From Pseudoalteromonas peptidolytica (GTDB taxonomy: Bacteria > Pseudomonadota > Gammaproteobacteria > Enterobacterales > Alteromonadaceae): DNA of 64,000 nucleotides. The translations under genes and the position numbers were made by a program. The notes beneath the pieces were generated by a model that had not been told where the DNA came from, made no database searches, and worked only from the letters and a program-made list of their open reading frames with translations. Positions 26,652 through 35,529 of this stretch are shown in pieces. The DNA lies in contig NZ_WEHZ01000003.1 in the NCBI RefSeq assembly GCF_012641745.1, positions 1 to 64,000 of the forward strand, given 5' to 3'. The number at the start of each line of letters is the position of its first letter. Position 1 is the stretch's first letter.

Positions 26652-27056
26652 TCAGAGGTAGTGGTCGCAACCTTGTTCGTAAAGCTCCAGTGGTAAACCG
26701 TCTGGATCGCTGAAAAAGGTAAATCGTTTACCCGTATATTCATCTATTCGAATGGGCTCAACAGCGACTTGATTCTGTGAAAGATGCGCAATACAAGCAT
26801 CTATATCATTCACCCTAAATGCTAAGTGTCTCAATCCTTGCGCTTCTGGATGTGATATCCGTCTTGGTGGATTTGGAAACGAGAACAACTCAATTTGGCT
26901 GCCGTCAGGTAACGCCAAATCTAATTTATATGATTCTCTATCTTTGCGGTAATTTTCATTAAGTATACGAAGACCGAGTACTTCGGTGTAAAACACCTTA
27001 GATCTTTGGTAGTTGGAACAAATAATGGCGGCATGATGTATTCCAGACAATTTCAA
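26652..27056 (-). CDS. yaeR: VOC-family metalloprotein YaeR (SMU1112c/YaeR type)
   Basis: Glyoxalase-fold protein, 135 residues from the chosen start. IHHAAIICSNYQRSKVFYTEVLGL, the metal-site phrase IELFSFPNPP, GLRHLAFRVNDIDACIAHL and FTFFSDPDGLPLELYEQ match YaeR closely. Function in the cell is not known. I start at TTG 27056 because GAGGAG lies 6 nt before it; the ATG at 27074 has no RBS and would place that GAGGAG inside the coding region. The other start would add six residues. Confidence 0.88.
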   Translation of the reverse strand: MKLSGIHHAAIICSNYQRSKVFYTEVLGLRILNENYRKDRESYKLDLALPDGSQIELFSFPNPPRRISHPEAQGLRHLAFRVNDIDACIAHLSQNQVAVEPIRIDEYTGKRFTFFSDPDGLPLELYEQGCDHYL

Positions 27057-27087
27057 ACATTTCTCCTCGAGCATCCAATATCTTTAA

Positions 27088-27118
27088 AATAAAAAAGCGG
27101 TAATTTACATTACCGCTT
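27088..27118 (-). terminator. Terminator of the ivd operon
   Basis: AAGCGGTAA (27095-27103) and TTACCGCTT (27110-27118) form a 9-bp stem with a 6-nt loop; on the minus strand a T-run follows (A-run at 27088-27096 on plus). It lies 53 bp past the ivdG stop. Confidence 0.8.
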
Positions 27119-27170
27119 CACACACTCAAATAGGAACTTGGAATACACGCTGTAAAACCAAGCCTTTTCG

Positions 27171-27932
27171 TTACAAACGAATACCGCCATCAATTTCGAC
27201 GACACGCCCTGTAAAGAAATCATTTTCAATAATATATTTTGCGGTATGGGCAATTTCTTGCGCTTCACCAAGACGTCCGACTGGTTTCATTTTTACCAAA
27301 CGTTCTTTTGCTTCAGGCTTCATTGCATCAGTCATCTTTGTTCGGATAACACCTGGGGCGATTGCCCCTACTCGAATACCAAAGCGACCTAATTCTCTCG
27401 CCCAGCTCGTTGTCATCGCAACGACACCTGACTTTGCCGCTGAATAGTTGGTTTGCCCCATATTACCAGCGCGTGCAACGCTCGACATATTTATGATCAC
27501 ACCACCATTACCAGCTTCTACCATTTTGACAGCAGCTTCACGGCCGCACAAGAAAACACCGGTTAGATTAACATCAATAACGGACTGAAATTGCGATAGC
27601 GACATTTTATCAATAATTTGACCATCTTTCGCTTTGAGTAACAAACCATCACGCAAGATACCCGCATTGTTTATTAATACTGAAATCTCACCAAAGTCAC
27701 TGACAATGGCGTCAAACACATTTTCCACGTCCGATTCTTGACTCACATTGGCAACATAAGTTTTGACTTTTGTACCAAATTGCGCCAGTTCGCTTTTCGC
27801 TTCTGTAAGTACATCTTCTTGCATATCAATTAGCGCAAGATTTGCACCTTGCTTTGCCATTTCAGTCGCCATTGCAAGCCCTAAGCCTTGCGCACCACCG
27901 GTGATCACAACTGTTTTACTGTTAATATCCAT
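27171..27932 (-). CDS. ivdG: SDR 3-hydroxyacyl-CoA dehydrogenase IvdG
   Basis: 253 residues, classical SDR: TGGAQGLG at 11-18, NNAG, catalytic Ser in NMSSVARAG and YSAAK. In this operon the expected job is oxidation of 3-hydroxy-2-methylbutyryl-CoA in isoleucine breakdown; FabG-like annotation is the alternative. It is the last gene, 6 bp after ivdF, followed by the operon terminator. The gene order ivdABCDEFG is the same as in Shewanella-type clusters. Confidence 0.85.
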   Translation of the reverse strand: MDINSKTVVITGGAQGLGLAMATEMAKQGANLALIDMQEDVLTEAKSELAQFGTKVKTYVANVSQESDVENVFDAIVSDFGEISVLINNAGILRDGLLLKAKDGQIIDKMSLSQFQSVIDVNLTGVFLCGREAAVKMVEAGNGGVIINMSSVARAGNMGQTNYSAAKSGVVAMTTSWARELGRFGIRVGAIAPGVIRTKMTDAMKPEAKERLVKMKPVGRLGEAQEIAHTAKYIIENDFFTGRVVEIDGGIRL

Positions 27933-27938
27933 AATGTT

Positions 27939-28826
27939 CTATTTCTCTGAATAAAGCTTAAAAATCGCGCTAAAGTCTTCATTGCCTTTACCCTGATTTT
28001 GCATCAGGTTATACAAATTCTTTGCAAGTGCCCCCATCGGCGTCGCTGAATTTGTTTGCTGCGCAGATTGCATCGCAAGGCCAAGATCTTTAGCCATTAA
28101 ATCAACCATAAAGCCCGGCTTATAACCGTTCGAAGAAGGCACATTTTCTAGTACATCAGGACATGGGTTGTATAGCTCTAGCGTCCAGTTACGACCAGAG
28201 CTGTTTAGCATAATTTCGCTCAATACTTTAGGATCTAAACCATGATCTACACCCATTTGCAGCGCTTCACTTGTGCCCGCCATCAGTATTGATAACAGCA
28301 TATTGTTACATATCTTAGCGACTTGTCCTGCGCCAATGTCGCCTGCATGGAAAATGTTCTTACCCATATTGGTCAGTACCACATGCGCACGTTCAAAGTC
28401 TGCTTTATTACCGCCGACAATAAAAGTTAAGGTACCGGCCGCTGCACCTGCCACACCGCCAGACACAGGCGCATCGACAAATGAAATACCCGATTCTGCT
28501 AATGTTTTCCCAACAAACTGAGCGGATGCAGCATCAATGGTAGAGCAGTCAATCACCTGTGTGTTTTTAGACAAATAGTTAATGAGTCCATCTTCAGCTG
28601 TATATACCGTACGCACGTGTTTGCCTGCAGGTAGCATGCTTATCACATAATCTGCTTCACGGCACACATCGCTAACAACCGCCGCCTTTGTTGCACCACT
28701 TGCCTCAAGTGCCGCTACAGCCTCAGGGTTCAAATCAAAAACACATACTTGGTGGCCAGCCTTTAATAAATTAAGGGCCATTGGAGCACCCATGTTACCT
28801 AAGCCGATAAATCCTACTTGTGCCAT
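27939..28826 (-). CDS. mmsB: 3-hydroxyisobutyrate dehydrogenase
   Basis: 295 residues. Oxidises 3-hydroxyisobutyrate to methylmalonate semialdehyde in valine breakdown. GFIGLGNMGAPMALNLLKAGH is the NAD-binding N-terminus with its GxGxMG motif; DAPVSGGVAGAAAGTLTFIVGG and GAGQVAKICNNMLL (catalytic Lys) follow. AAGGAG precedes ATG 28826. Called ivdF in the Shewanella naming of this operon. Confidence 0.95.
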   Translation of the reverse strand: MAQVGFIGLGNMGAPMALNLLKAGHQVCVFDLNPEAVAALEASGATKAAVVSDVCREADYVISMLPAGKHVRTVYTAEDGLINYLSKNTQVIDCSTIDAASAQFVGKTLAESGISFVDAPVSGGVAGAAAGTLTFIVGGNKADFERAHVVLTNMGKNIFHAGDIGAGQVAKICNNMLLSILMAGTSEALQMGVDHGLDPKVLSEIMLNSSGRNWTLELYNPCPDVLENVPSSNGYKPGFMVDLMAKDLGLAMQSAQQTNSATPMGALAKNLYNLMQNQGKGNEDFSAIFKLYSEK

Positions 28827-28838
28827 TTATGTCACTCC

Positions 28839-29978
28839 TTATAAGTCACGCAAAGGATGATCGTTTTCATCCCATCGAGGTGCGAAAAAACGTTCTATTA
28901 CGTCATTAGGAACCTCTGCAACCGATTTAAATCGCCAATTTGGTTTGCCATCTTTATCGATAAGCAGCGCACGAACACCTTCTTGAAACTCACCAAACTC
29001 GCCAGCAGTCACCGACATTCCTAATTCTTGCTTAAAACAGTCTTTAAGTGTTTTACCTTCACTTCTAGCAAGCTGTGCTTTTACCAGTGCGGCACTCAAT
29101 GGTGAGCCATGTTTTAACGCCATTTGAGCTTTGCTCAACCACTTGTTGTCAGTACTATCCAGTCCTAAAATAAAATCAACCTGCTCTGATAAATCATCTT
29201 TCTCATCAAGCGCTTCGAACGCTTTAATCAGTGGTTTAATTTCGCTTTTTGGTGGTGCATGGGAAGCCTCATCTAGAGATAACAACAACTGAGTCAGCTT
29301 TTCGTGGTTTAGCACGTTGGTTTTTCCCCAGTTGACTTCACCTAAGTTTTGTAAAAGTAAGCCGAGTTTTTCTGAGTCCATAAAGTGATCGGCAAGTCCA
29401 ACCAACTTGGCATCCGAAGCGTTAATGTTTGCAGCTGTGAGTCCCAAAAACAATCCAACACCTTTTGGCATCTTATTGAGGAAATAGCTACCGCCAACAT
29501 CAGGGTATAAGCCAATGGTGATTTCTGGCATAGCAATACGTGAAGTCTCTGTCATCACTTTATGACTTGCGCCAGCCGTTAAGCCTAGTCCGCCGCCCAT
29601 GATGATGCCATTACCCCAAAGTAGGATTGGCTTATCATAGTTATGGATTTGATAATCCAACCGATACTCTTCACCGAAAAAAGTTTCGATTAATGCGTTA
29701 CTCGTATCTGATGACATTTCACGATATAAACTCACTACATCGCCGCCAGCACAAAACGCTTTTTCTCCAGCTCCTTTTAATACCACCATTGCAATTTGTG
29801 GGTCGTTTGCCCAAATATCCAGTTGTGGTGCAAGCAAACGGATCATATCGAGGTTTAAGGCATTTAACGCTTTTGGTGCATTTAATGTCGCCAGCGCTAT
29901 CTTCATCCCGTTATGGCATGTTGCTTGTTCGAATAAAACCGGTGCCTCTTCGTGATTTATTAACTCGAATTCAATCAT
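28839..29978 (-). CDS. ivdE: 3-hydroxyisobutyryl-CoA hydrolase (enoyl-CoA hydratase/isomerase fold)
   Basis: 379 residues, longer than ordinary hydratases, as in the HIBCH group. Crotonase-fold marks: KALNALNLDMIRLLAPQL, KAFCAGGDVVSLYREM (oxyanion hole), GIIMGGGLGLTAGASHKV and MPEITIGLYPDVGGSYFLNKMP, the last with the catalytic Glu/Asp region of HIBCH. It cleaves 3-hydroxyisobutyryl-CoA in valine breakdown. ATG 29978 overlaps the upstream stop by 1 nt (TAATG), so translation is coupled; an open extension of five codons upstream is not needed. Confidence 0.92.
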   Translation of the reverse strand: MIEFELINHEEAPVLFEQATCHNGMKIALATLNAPKALNALNLDMIRLLAPQLDIWANDPQIAMVVLKGAGEKAFCAGGDVVSLYREMSSDTSNALIETFFGEEYRLDYQIHNYDKPILLWGNGIIMGGGLGLTAGASHKVMTETSRIAMPEITIGLYPDVGGSYFLNKMPKGVGLFLGLTAANINASDAKLVGLADHFMDSEKLGLLLQNLGEVNWGKTNVLNHEKLTQLLLSLDEASHAPPKSEIKPLIKAFEALDEKDDLSEQVDFILGLDSTDNKWLSKAQMALKHGSPLSAALVKAQLARSEGKTLKDCFKQELGMSVTAGEFGEFQEGVRALLIDKDGKPNWRFKSVAEVPNDVIERFFAPRWDENDHPLRDL

Positions 29979-30754
29979 TAGCCATTTACCCAATTCGCTT
30001 TGCGTTTCTCTAAAAATGCGTTTACGCCTTCTTTTTGATCTTGGGTATCGAATAAGGTTACAAAGAGTTCACGTTCAAGAGGCAATGCACTGTTGATTGT
30101 GCCTGTGCGGCCTTTTTGAATAAGAGCTTTACAAGCCGTCACTGCAACAGGGCTTTGATCTTCTACTTTCTTCGCCAGTTCGAGCGCAGCTTCCAGCGCT
30201 TTACCCTGCTCGACCACTTCTTCAACTAAGCCAATTTGCTGTGCTTTGTCGGCTTTTAAGCGTTCGCCGCATAAAATCATACGCTTTGCCCAGCCTTCGC
30301 CTACAAGCCATGACAAGTTTTGTGTGCCGCCAGCACAAGGCAACAATCCGACTTTTGCCTCAGGGAGTGCCATTTGTGCTTGAGCTTCGGCAATGCGGAT
30401 ATCGCACGCTAGTGCGACTTCTAAACCGCCACCCATTGCAAACCCATTGATGGCAGCAATGGATACGCCTCTAAAGTCGCTGAGTGTTTCAAACGCTTCG
30501 CCAAATACTCGAGACATGTCCGCAGCAACTCCTTTGTCACCGTCGGCAAATACATTGAGATCCGCACCGGCTGAAAAGAACTTTTCGCCTTCGCCAGTGA
30601 TCACTAAAGAATAGATTTCTTTATCCGCGTTCAATTCGATTACTAGATTTTTAAGTGCAGTTAGTGTGTCTTTCGTCCACGTATTCGCAGGTGGATTTGA
30701 CATAGTAACAACAGCAGTATGGCCTTGTTTTTCGAGTTTTAATTGTGCAGTCAT
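29978..30754 (-). CDS. ivdD: Enoyl-CoA hydratase
   Basis: 258 residues, crotonase family. FFSAGADLNVF is the oxyanion-hole segment and AINGFAMGGGLEVALACDIRIA the CoA-binding turn; ALPEAKVGLLPCAGGTQNLSWLVG carries the catalytic Glu. Expected substrates are methacrylyl-CoA and tiglyl-CoA. AAGGAGAGCATC precedes ATG 30754. The upstream gene ends 10 bp before. Confidence 0.93.
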   Translation of the reverse strand: MTAQLKLEKQGHTAVVTMSNPPANTWTKDTLTALKNLVIELNADKEIYSLVITGEGEKFFSAGADLNVFADGDKGVAADMSRVFGEAFETLSDFRGVSIAAINGFAMGGGLEVALACDIRIAEAQAQMALPEAKVGLLPCAGGTQNLSWLVGEGWAKRMILCGERLKADKAQQIGLVEEVVEQGKALEAALELAKKVEDQSPVAVTACKALIQKGRTGTINSALPLERELFVTLFDTQDQKEGVNAFLEKRKANWVNG

Positions 30755-30764
30755 GATGCTCTCC

Positions 30765-31922
30765 TTATAGGACGCTTGCCGCGCCTTCAGCTAAGATCCG
30801 ACGTGCAATAATTACACGCATGATTTCGTTTGTACCTTCAAGGATCTGATGAACACGTACGTCACGTAGGTGGCGCTCCAGTGGATACTCTTTGATGTAC
30901 CCATAACCACCGTGAATTTGCAGTGCATCGTCACACACCTTAGTGCCTACATCAGTGGCAAATCGCTTTGCCATAGCGCAATAAGTAGTCTTTTCTGGGT
31001 CATTGCTATCGAGTTTAAATGCCGCCAATCGAACCATTTGGCGCGCAGCCACAAGTTCTGTATTCATATCTGCAATTTTAAATTGTAGTGCTTGGAACGC
31101 CGCTAACGGTTTACCAAACTGAGAACGTTCCTGCATATACTGCTTGGCGGTATTGAGTGCCTGCTGGGCTGTACCAATCGAGCAAGTTGCAATATTAATG
31201 CGACCACCATCAAGGCCTTGCATCGCAAATTTAAAGCCTTCGCCTTCTTGGCCTAACAGGTTTGCAGCAGGGATCCGGACATTTTCAAGCGTGATAAGGC
31301 GCGTAGGCTGTGCATTCCAACCCATTTTTTCTTCTGCTTTGCCATAAATAACGCCTTCAGCATCGGCAGGAACAACAAAGGCTGAGATACCTTTAGGGCC
31401 TGCTTCACCTGTTCTTGCCATTACCACTAATACGTCCGTTTCACCTGCCCCTGAGATAAACATTTTAGAACCAGACAAGACATACTCATCACCTTCTTTT
31501 ATCGCTTTTGTTTTGAGTGATGCAGCATCTGAGCCAGATCCTGGTTCTGTTAGACAGTACGAGGCCAATAATTCACCCGTTACTAACTGATCCATATACT
31601 TTGCTTTGGTTTCGTCAGTTGCAAAGCTCGCTATCATCCACGTTACCATGTTATGAATAGTCAACATGGCGGTTGTCGCTGTACAACCCATTGAAAGCTG
31701 TTCGAAAATAATACTTGAGTCAAGGCGAGATAAACCCAGACCACCTGCCTCTTCTGGTGTATATAGACCGCAAAAACCAAGCTCACCTGCTTTTTGAATT
31801 ACGTCTTTTGGAAAAATGTGCTCTTGATCCCATTTTGCAGCATGTGGAGCAAGCTCGCTCATTGCAAATTGGTACGCCATGTCGGCAAATGCTTGTTGAT
31901 CTTCGTTTAGGTTAAAGTCCAC
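30765..31922 (-). CDS. ivdC: Acyl-CoA dehydrogenase (isobutyryl/2-methylbutyryl-CoA type)
   Basis: 385 residues. FAD enzyme for the first oxidation of isobutyryl-CoA and 2-methylbutyryl-CoA. Signatures: CLTEPGSGSDAASLKTKA, GGRINIATCSIGTAQQALN, and GGYGYIKEYPLERHLRDVRVHQILEGTNEIM with the catalytic Glu in LEGT. I start at GTG 31922 (MDFNLNEDQQAF) because AGAGAGG lies 6 nt upstream and family members begin this way; the frame is open nine codons further to a GTG at 31949. Confidence 0.92.
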   Translation of the reverse strand: MDFNLNEDQQAFADMAYQFAMSELAPHAAKWDQEHIFPKDVIQKAGELGFCGLYTPEEAGGLGLSRLDSSIIFEQLSMGCTATTAMLTIHNMVTWMIASFATDETKAKYMDQLVTGELLASYCLTEPGSGSDAASLKTKAIKEGDEYVLSGSKMFISGAGETDVLVVMARTGEAGPKGISAFVVPADAEGVIYGKAEEKMGWNAQPTRLITLENVRIPAANLLGQEGEGFKFAMQGLDGGRINIATCSIGTAQQALNTAKQYMQERSQFGKPLAAFQALQFKIADMNTELVAARQMVRLAAFKLDSNDPEKTTYCAMAKRFATDVGTKVCDDALQIHGGYGYIKEYPLERHLRDVRVHQILEGTNEIMRVIIARRILAEGAASVL

Positions 31923-31991
31923 GGTAGACCTCTCTTGCTGTTCTGACACCCTGAATGTGTGTCGGTAATTCTTATCGTTTTGGTAAAAATA

Positions 31992-32017
31992 AGCGTGCTC
32001 CCCCTGCAGAGCACGCT
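31992..32017 (-). terminator. Hairpin between mmsA and ivdC
   Basis: AGCGTGCTC (31992-32000) and GAGCACGCT (32009-32017) form a 9-bp stem with an 8-nt loop in the 107-bp gap. On the minus strand it is followed by TTATTTTTA, so it may attenuate transcription into the distal genes or stabilise the mmsA message. Confidence 0.6.
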
Positions 32018-32029
32018 GCGCAATATGAG

Positions 32030-33520
32030 TTATCTAAGGTTGATACTCATATTTGGACCACTGACGGCCTCATCGTCAAACCAGCGTGAGGTAATCGTTT
32101 TGGTTTCGGTATAGAAACGCACGCCTTGCTTACCATAGGTATGTTGGTCGCCGTAGAATGAGTTCTTCCAACCGGTAAATGAGAAGAACGGCAATGGCAC
32201 TGGAATAGGAATATTAATCCCTACCTGACCCACTTCAATTTCACGCTGGAACTTGCGTGCTGCGCCACCGCTTGCGGTGAATAATGAGGTGCCGTTACCG
32301 TACGGGTTGTTATTAATAAGGGTAATTGCTTCATCTAAACTATCGACAAATACACAACAAAGGACTGGGCCAAAGATTTCTTCTTTGTAGATATCCATGT
32401 CAGTTGTGACGTTTGAAAACAGGGTTGGACCTACCCAGTTACCGTTTTCATAACCCTCAACGGTAAACTCAGAGCCATCTAGCAAACACGTTGCGCCTTG
32501 CTGCTTACCACTGTCAATCAGCGATAGAATGCGCGCTTTAGCCTGCGGCGTCGTTTGCGGACCATAAGCAGCTTCTGGATCATCCCACACGCCAGGACGA
32601 ACCTTCGCCATGGCGTCTTTTAGTTCATCGACCCACTGTTGTGATTGCCCTACAAATACCGCAACTGAGATCCCCATACAGCGCTGACCACCCGCGCCAA
32701 CCGAAGAACCAACAAGGTTATTGATCACTTGTTCTTTTTTCGCATCTGGCATGATAACCATATGGTTTTTCGCACCCACACACGCTTGAACGCGTTTAAG
32801 ATTCTGCGTACCTTTGCTGTAAATGTACTGACCGACACCACAAGACCCCACAAACGAAACCGCACGAATTTCCGGCGCTTCAAGAATTTGATCAACCTGA
32901 TCTTTACTCCCGTGCACAACTTGAAGTACGCCTTTTGGTGCACCGGCTTCTTCAAACAATTCAACCAAGCGCATTGGCGTGAGTGGGTCTTGCTCTGATG
33001 GTTTAAGTACAAAGGTGTTACCACATACAATTGCCATTGGGAACATCCACAGCGGGATCATCGCTGGGAAGTTAAATGGCGTAATACCAGCACAAACGCC
33101 TAGTGGTTGGGTATATGAATAGGTGTCGATATTTCGGGCAACGTTTTCTACCGTCTCGCCCATCATCATTGAAGGGGCATTACATGCTTGCTCGACCACT
33201 TCGATACCGCGCCACACATCCCCTTTTGCATCTTCAAACGTCTTGCCTAATTCATGACAGATTATGGTTGCGATTTCTTCTTGATGCTCCTTAAGTAGCG
33301 CCGCATAACGCATCATAATTCGCGCACGCTCGGTTACCGGCACATTACGCCACGTTTTAAACGCTTCTTGAGCTGAATGAATTGCAGCTTGTACTTCCTC
33401 GTTAGTCGCACAAGGCACTTTTGCTAATACTTCTTGATTAGCAGGGTTAACAACGTCTAACCATTTGTCAGACTGAGACTGTGAAAATTCACCGTTGATG
33501 TATAAAGGTACTTGGTGCAT
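32030..33520 (-). CDS. mmsA: CoA-acylating methylmalonate-semialdehyde dehydrogenase
   Basis: 496 residues. Converts methylmalonate semialdehyde, NAD+ and CoA to propionyl-CoA. Aldehyde-dehydrogenase marks: [37 protein letters not shown], catalytic Cys in GGQRCMGIS, and [20 protein letters not shown] precedes ATG 33520. Called ivdB in Shewanella-type operons. Confidence 0.95.
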   Translation of the reverse strand: MHQVPLYINGEFSQSQSDKWLDVVNPANQEVLAKVPCATNEEVQAAIHSAQEAFKTWRNVPVTERARIMMRYAALLKEHQEEIATIICHELGKTFEDAKGDVWRGIEVVEQACNAPSMMMGETVENVARNIDTYSYTQPLGVCAGITPFNFPAMIPLWMFPMAIVCGNTFVLKPSEQDPLTPMRLVELFEEAGAPKGVLQVVHGSKDQVDQILEAPEIRAVSFVGSCGVGQYIYSKGTQNLKRVQACVGAKNHMVIMPDAKKEQVINNLVGSSVGAGGQRCMGISVAVFVGQSQQWVDELKDAMAKVRPGVWDDPEAAYGPQTTPQAKARILSLIDSGKQQGATCLLDGSEFTVEGYENGNWVGPTLFSNVTTDMDIYKEEIFGPVLCCVFVDSLDEAITLINNNPYGNGTSLFTASGGAARKFQREIEVGQVGINIPIPVPLPFFSFTGWKNSFYGDQHTYGKQGVRFYTETKTITSRWFDDEAVSGPNMSINLR

Positions 33521-33550
33521 GAAGCACTCCTCCCCATAAAACGAGTTAAT

Positions 33551-33589
33551 GCGCTGCGTGAATGATTAGAATTATGGAAGACGCAGCGC
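33551..33589 (-). terminator. Intercistronic hairpin between ivdA and mmsA
   Basis: GCGCTGCGT (33551-33559) and ACGCAGCGC (33581-33589) form a perfect 9-bp GC-rich stem around a 21-nt loop. No T-run follows, so RNA stabilisation or processing is as likely as termination. Confidence 0.45.
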
Positions 33590-33617
33590 CCCTTGGAACG
33601 AAATAAATTGCTGAGAC

Positions 33618-34796
33618 TTACACTTCTACTGCGAGTGCGACAGCTTCACCACCACCGATACATAGTGACGCCACGCCTTTTGATAAGCCACGGTTTTTCA
33701 GTGCATGGATAAGTGTAACTAAGATACGTGCACCGCTCGCGCCGATTGGATGACCAAGCGCACAAGCACCACCATTGACGTTGACTTTATTGCTATCTAA
33801 GTGCATTTCGTTGATAGCCAACATAGTCACCATGGCAAACGCTTCATTGATTTCCCAAAGATCAACGTCGGCAGTCGACCAACCTGCTTTTTCAAGCAGC
33901 TTATTCATCGCACCGACTGGCGCAACGGTAAATTCAGCTGGCGCTTGTGAATGAGTCGCATGAGCAACAATCTTACAAAGTGGTGTCAAACCGTGCTTTT
34001 TCGCTTCTGTTTCACTCATTAGAACAAGCGCTGCGGCACCGTCTGAGATAGATGATGAGTTAGCCGCGGTGATCGTGCCATCTTTTTTAAATGCTGGACG
34101 AAGTGATGGAATTTTATCTGGGCGGGCATTACCTGGTTGCTCGTCAGTATTTACCTCAACATCCCCTTTGCGCGTGCTAATCACATGAGGAGCAATTTCA
34201 TTGGCAAAACTGCCATTTTCGATTGCCGCATTTGCTTTACTCAATGAGCCCAAGGCAAATTCGTCCATGTGCTCACGAGTAATGCCATATTGGTCTGCTG
34301 TATCTTGCGCAAAGCAGCCCATCGCCTTGTTGTCATAAGCATCTTCTAAGCCATCAGCCATCATATGGTCTTTGATTTCGCCATGACCCATACGCATGCC
34401 ACCACGGGCTTTTGGAATAAAGTAAGGTGCATTAGTCATGCTTTCCATGCCACCTGCGATGGCAGAATTAATGCTACCTGAGCGGATGAGATCATGCGCG
34501 AACATCGCCGCCTTCAGGCCTGAACCGCACACTTTGTTGATTGTCGTCGCTCCTGTTGAACGGGCAAGACCTGCGTGTAGCATCGCTTGACGTGCTGGCG
34601 CTTGACCAAGACCTGCGGGTAACACGCACCCCATGATCACTTCATCTATACTGGCGTCATTGAGACCTGTTTCATTCATCACTGCTTTAATAGCAGTGGC
34701 GCCTAATTCTGTGGCAGCAGCGCCAGATAGGCTTCCCATAAATCCACCCATTGGTGTACGCTTAGCAGCGACGATGACAACAGCTTCGTTACTCAT
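33618..34796 (-). CDS. ivdA: Acetyl-CoA C-acyltransferase (thiolase)
   Basis: 392 residues. Thiolase marks: nucleophile Cys in NKVCGSGLKA, NGGACALGHPIGASGARI with the catalytic His, and CIGGGEAVAL near the end with the second Cys. In this operon it should cleave 2-methylacetoacetyl-CoA to acetyl-CoA and propionyl-CoA in isoleucine breakdown. First gene of the minus-strand operon, with CAGGAG before ATG 34796 and a LiuR-like palindrome 70 bp upstream. Confidence 0.93.
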   Translation of the reverse strand: MSNEAVVIVAAKRTPMGGFMGSLSGAAATELGATAIKAVMNETGLNDASIDEVIMGCVLPAGLGQAPARQAMLHAGLARSTGATTINKVCGSGLKAAMFAHDLIRSGSINSAIAGGMESMTNAPYFIPKARGGMRMGHGEIKDHMMADGLEDAYDNKAMGCFAQDTADQYGITREHMDEFALGSLSKANAAIENGSFANEIAPHVISTRKGDVEVNTDEQPGNARPDKIPSLRPAFKKDGTITAANSSSISDGAAALVLMSETEAKKHGLTPLCKIVAHATHSQAPAEFTVAPVGAMNKLLEKAGWSTADVDLWEINEAFAMVTMLAINEMHLDSNKVNVNGGACALGHPIGASGARILVTLIHALKNRGLSKGVASLCIGGGEAVALAVEV

Positions 34797-34866
34797 TGCA
34801 AAACTCCTGTAGACAAGCCATGCTTTGGCTCATTAATATTTAACTCTGTATTCGAGCATACATAAT

Positions 34867-34890
34867 ATTTACGTTTACGCCAACGTAAAT
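34867..34890 (-). promoter_or_regulatory. LiuR-like operator facing ivdA
   Basis: ATTTACGTT and AACGTAAAT are perfect 9-bp inverted arms with the 6-bp centre TACGCC. On the minus strand TTTACG-16 bp-TATTAT could be the ivdA promoter overlapping it. The shared core TTTACG..CGTAAA matches the site near liuR. Confidence 0.65.
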
Positions 34891-35048
34891 CTAAAATCAA
34901 GGCAAATGAGATTGCTGCAACTGTAAAGATTAATTGCACATATTTATTGCCAACGCCTATTCTGGCTAGCTCCAGTTAAGGTTTGATGACATTTCATACA
35001 AGCCTAATTGCTGCTTTTATAAGACTAAAGCAGGATCTATCATTCTTA

Positions 35049-35078
35049 CTTTACCTTTACGTAAACTTCACTTATATT
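35049..35078 (+). promoter_or_regulatory. LiuR-like operator and promoter of liuR
   Basis: TTTACGTAAA (35056-35065) is a perfect palindrome inside CTTTACCTTTACGTAAAC. TTTACC (35050-35055) and TATATT (35073-35078) are 17 bp apart, so a regulator bound here would sit between the boxes, 35 bp before the liuR start. Autoregulation is likely. Confidence 0.65.
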
Positions 35079-35112
35079 GGTCTAATCAGTGACGTTGTAA
35101 GTGTAAATAGAA

Positions 35113-35505
35113 ATGCAAGAAATAAATGAACCAACCTATTCAATCAGCGAGTTAGCTAAAGAATTTGATATTACTACTCGCAGTATTCGTTTTTACGAAG
35201 ATCAAGGACTACTTTCTCCTAAGCGTCAAGGACAAACGCGTATTTACTCCAAACGCGACAAAGTCCGTTTAAAACTTATCCTTCGCGGAAAACGCCTTGG
35301 CTTTACACTTGCTGAAACTGGCCGCTTATTTGAGCTTTATGATGCCGACAAGTCGAGTGAAAAGCAGCTTAAAACCATGTTGCAACTCATTGAAGAGAAA
35401 AAAGCCGATTTAAGCCAACAAATGGACGACATCAAAGTTGTCTTAATGGAATTGGTAACGGCTGAACGTCGTTGTCGCGATACATTACACGAGCTCGAAA
35501 AATAA
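35113..35505 (+). CDS. liuR: MerR-family regulator LiuR
   Basis: 130 residues. YSISELAKEFDITTRSIRFYEDQGLLSPKRQGQTRIYSKRD is the MerR HTH and wing; LQLIEEKKADLSQQMDDIKVVLMELV is the dimer helix. Its place as first gene of the leucine operon and the resemblance to LiuR of gammaproteobacteria identify it. LiuR is known to repress branched-chain amino-acid degradation genes until the pathway is needed. It probably binds both palindromes in the upstream region and so controls both operons. liuA begins 24 bp downstream. Confidence 0.9.
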   Translation: MQEINEPTYSISELAKEFDITTRSIRFYEDQGLLSPKRQGQTRIYSKRDKVRLKLILRGKRLGFTLAETGRLFELYDADKSSEKQLKTMLQLIEEKKADLSQQMDDIKVVLMELVTAERRCRDTLHELEK

Positions 35506-35529
35506 ACTCTCACAACAGGATGAATACCG

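Larger units (their letters stand above)
34797..35112. promoter_or_regulatory. Divergent control region of the ivd and liu operons
   Basis: 316 bp between the ivdA and liuR starts. It holds the palindromes at 34867-34890 and 35049-35070, one near each operon start, and candidate -10 boxes for both directions. The middle part, about 34900-35040, has no feature I can name. Confidence 0.7.

Noticed and set aside
26510..26713. 67-codon open frame
   Set aside because: Overlaps the end of yaeR on the other strand and has no RBS.
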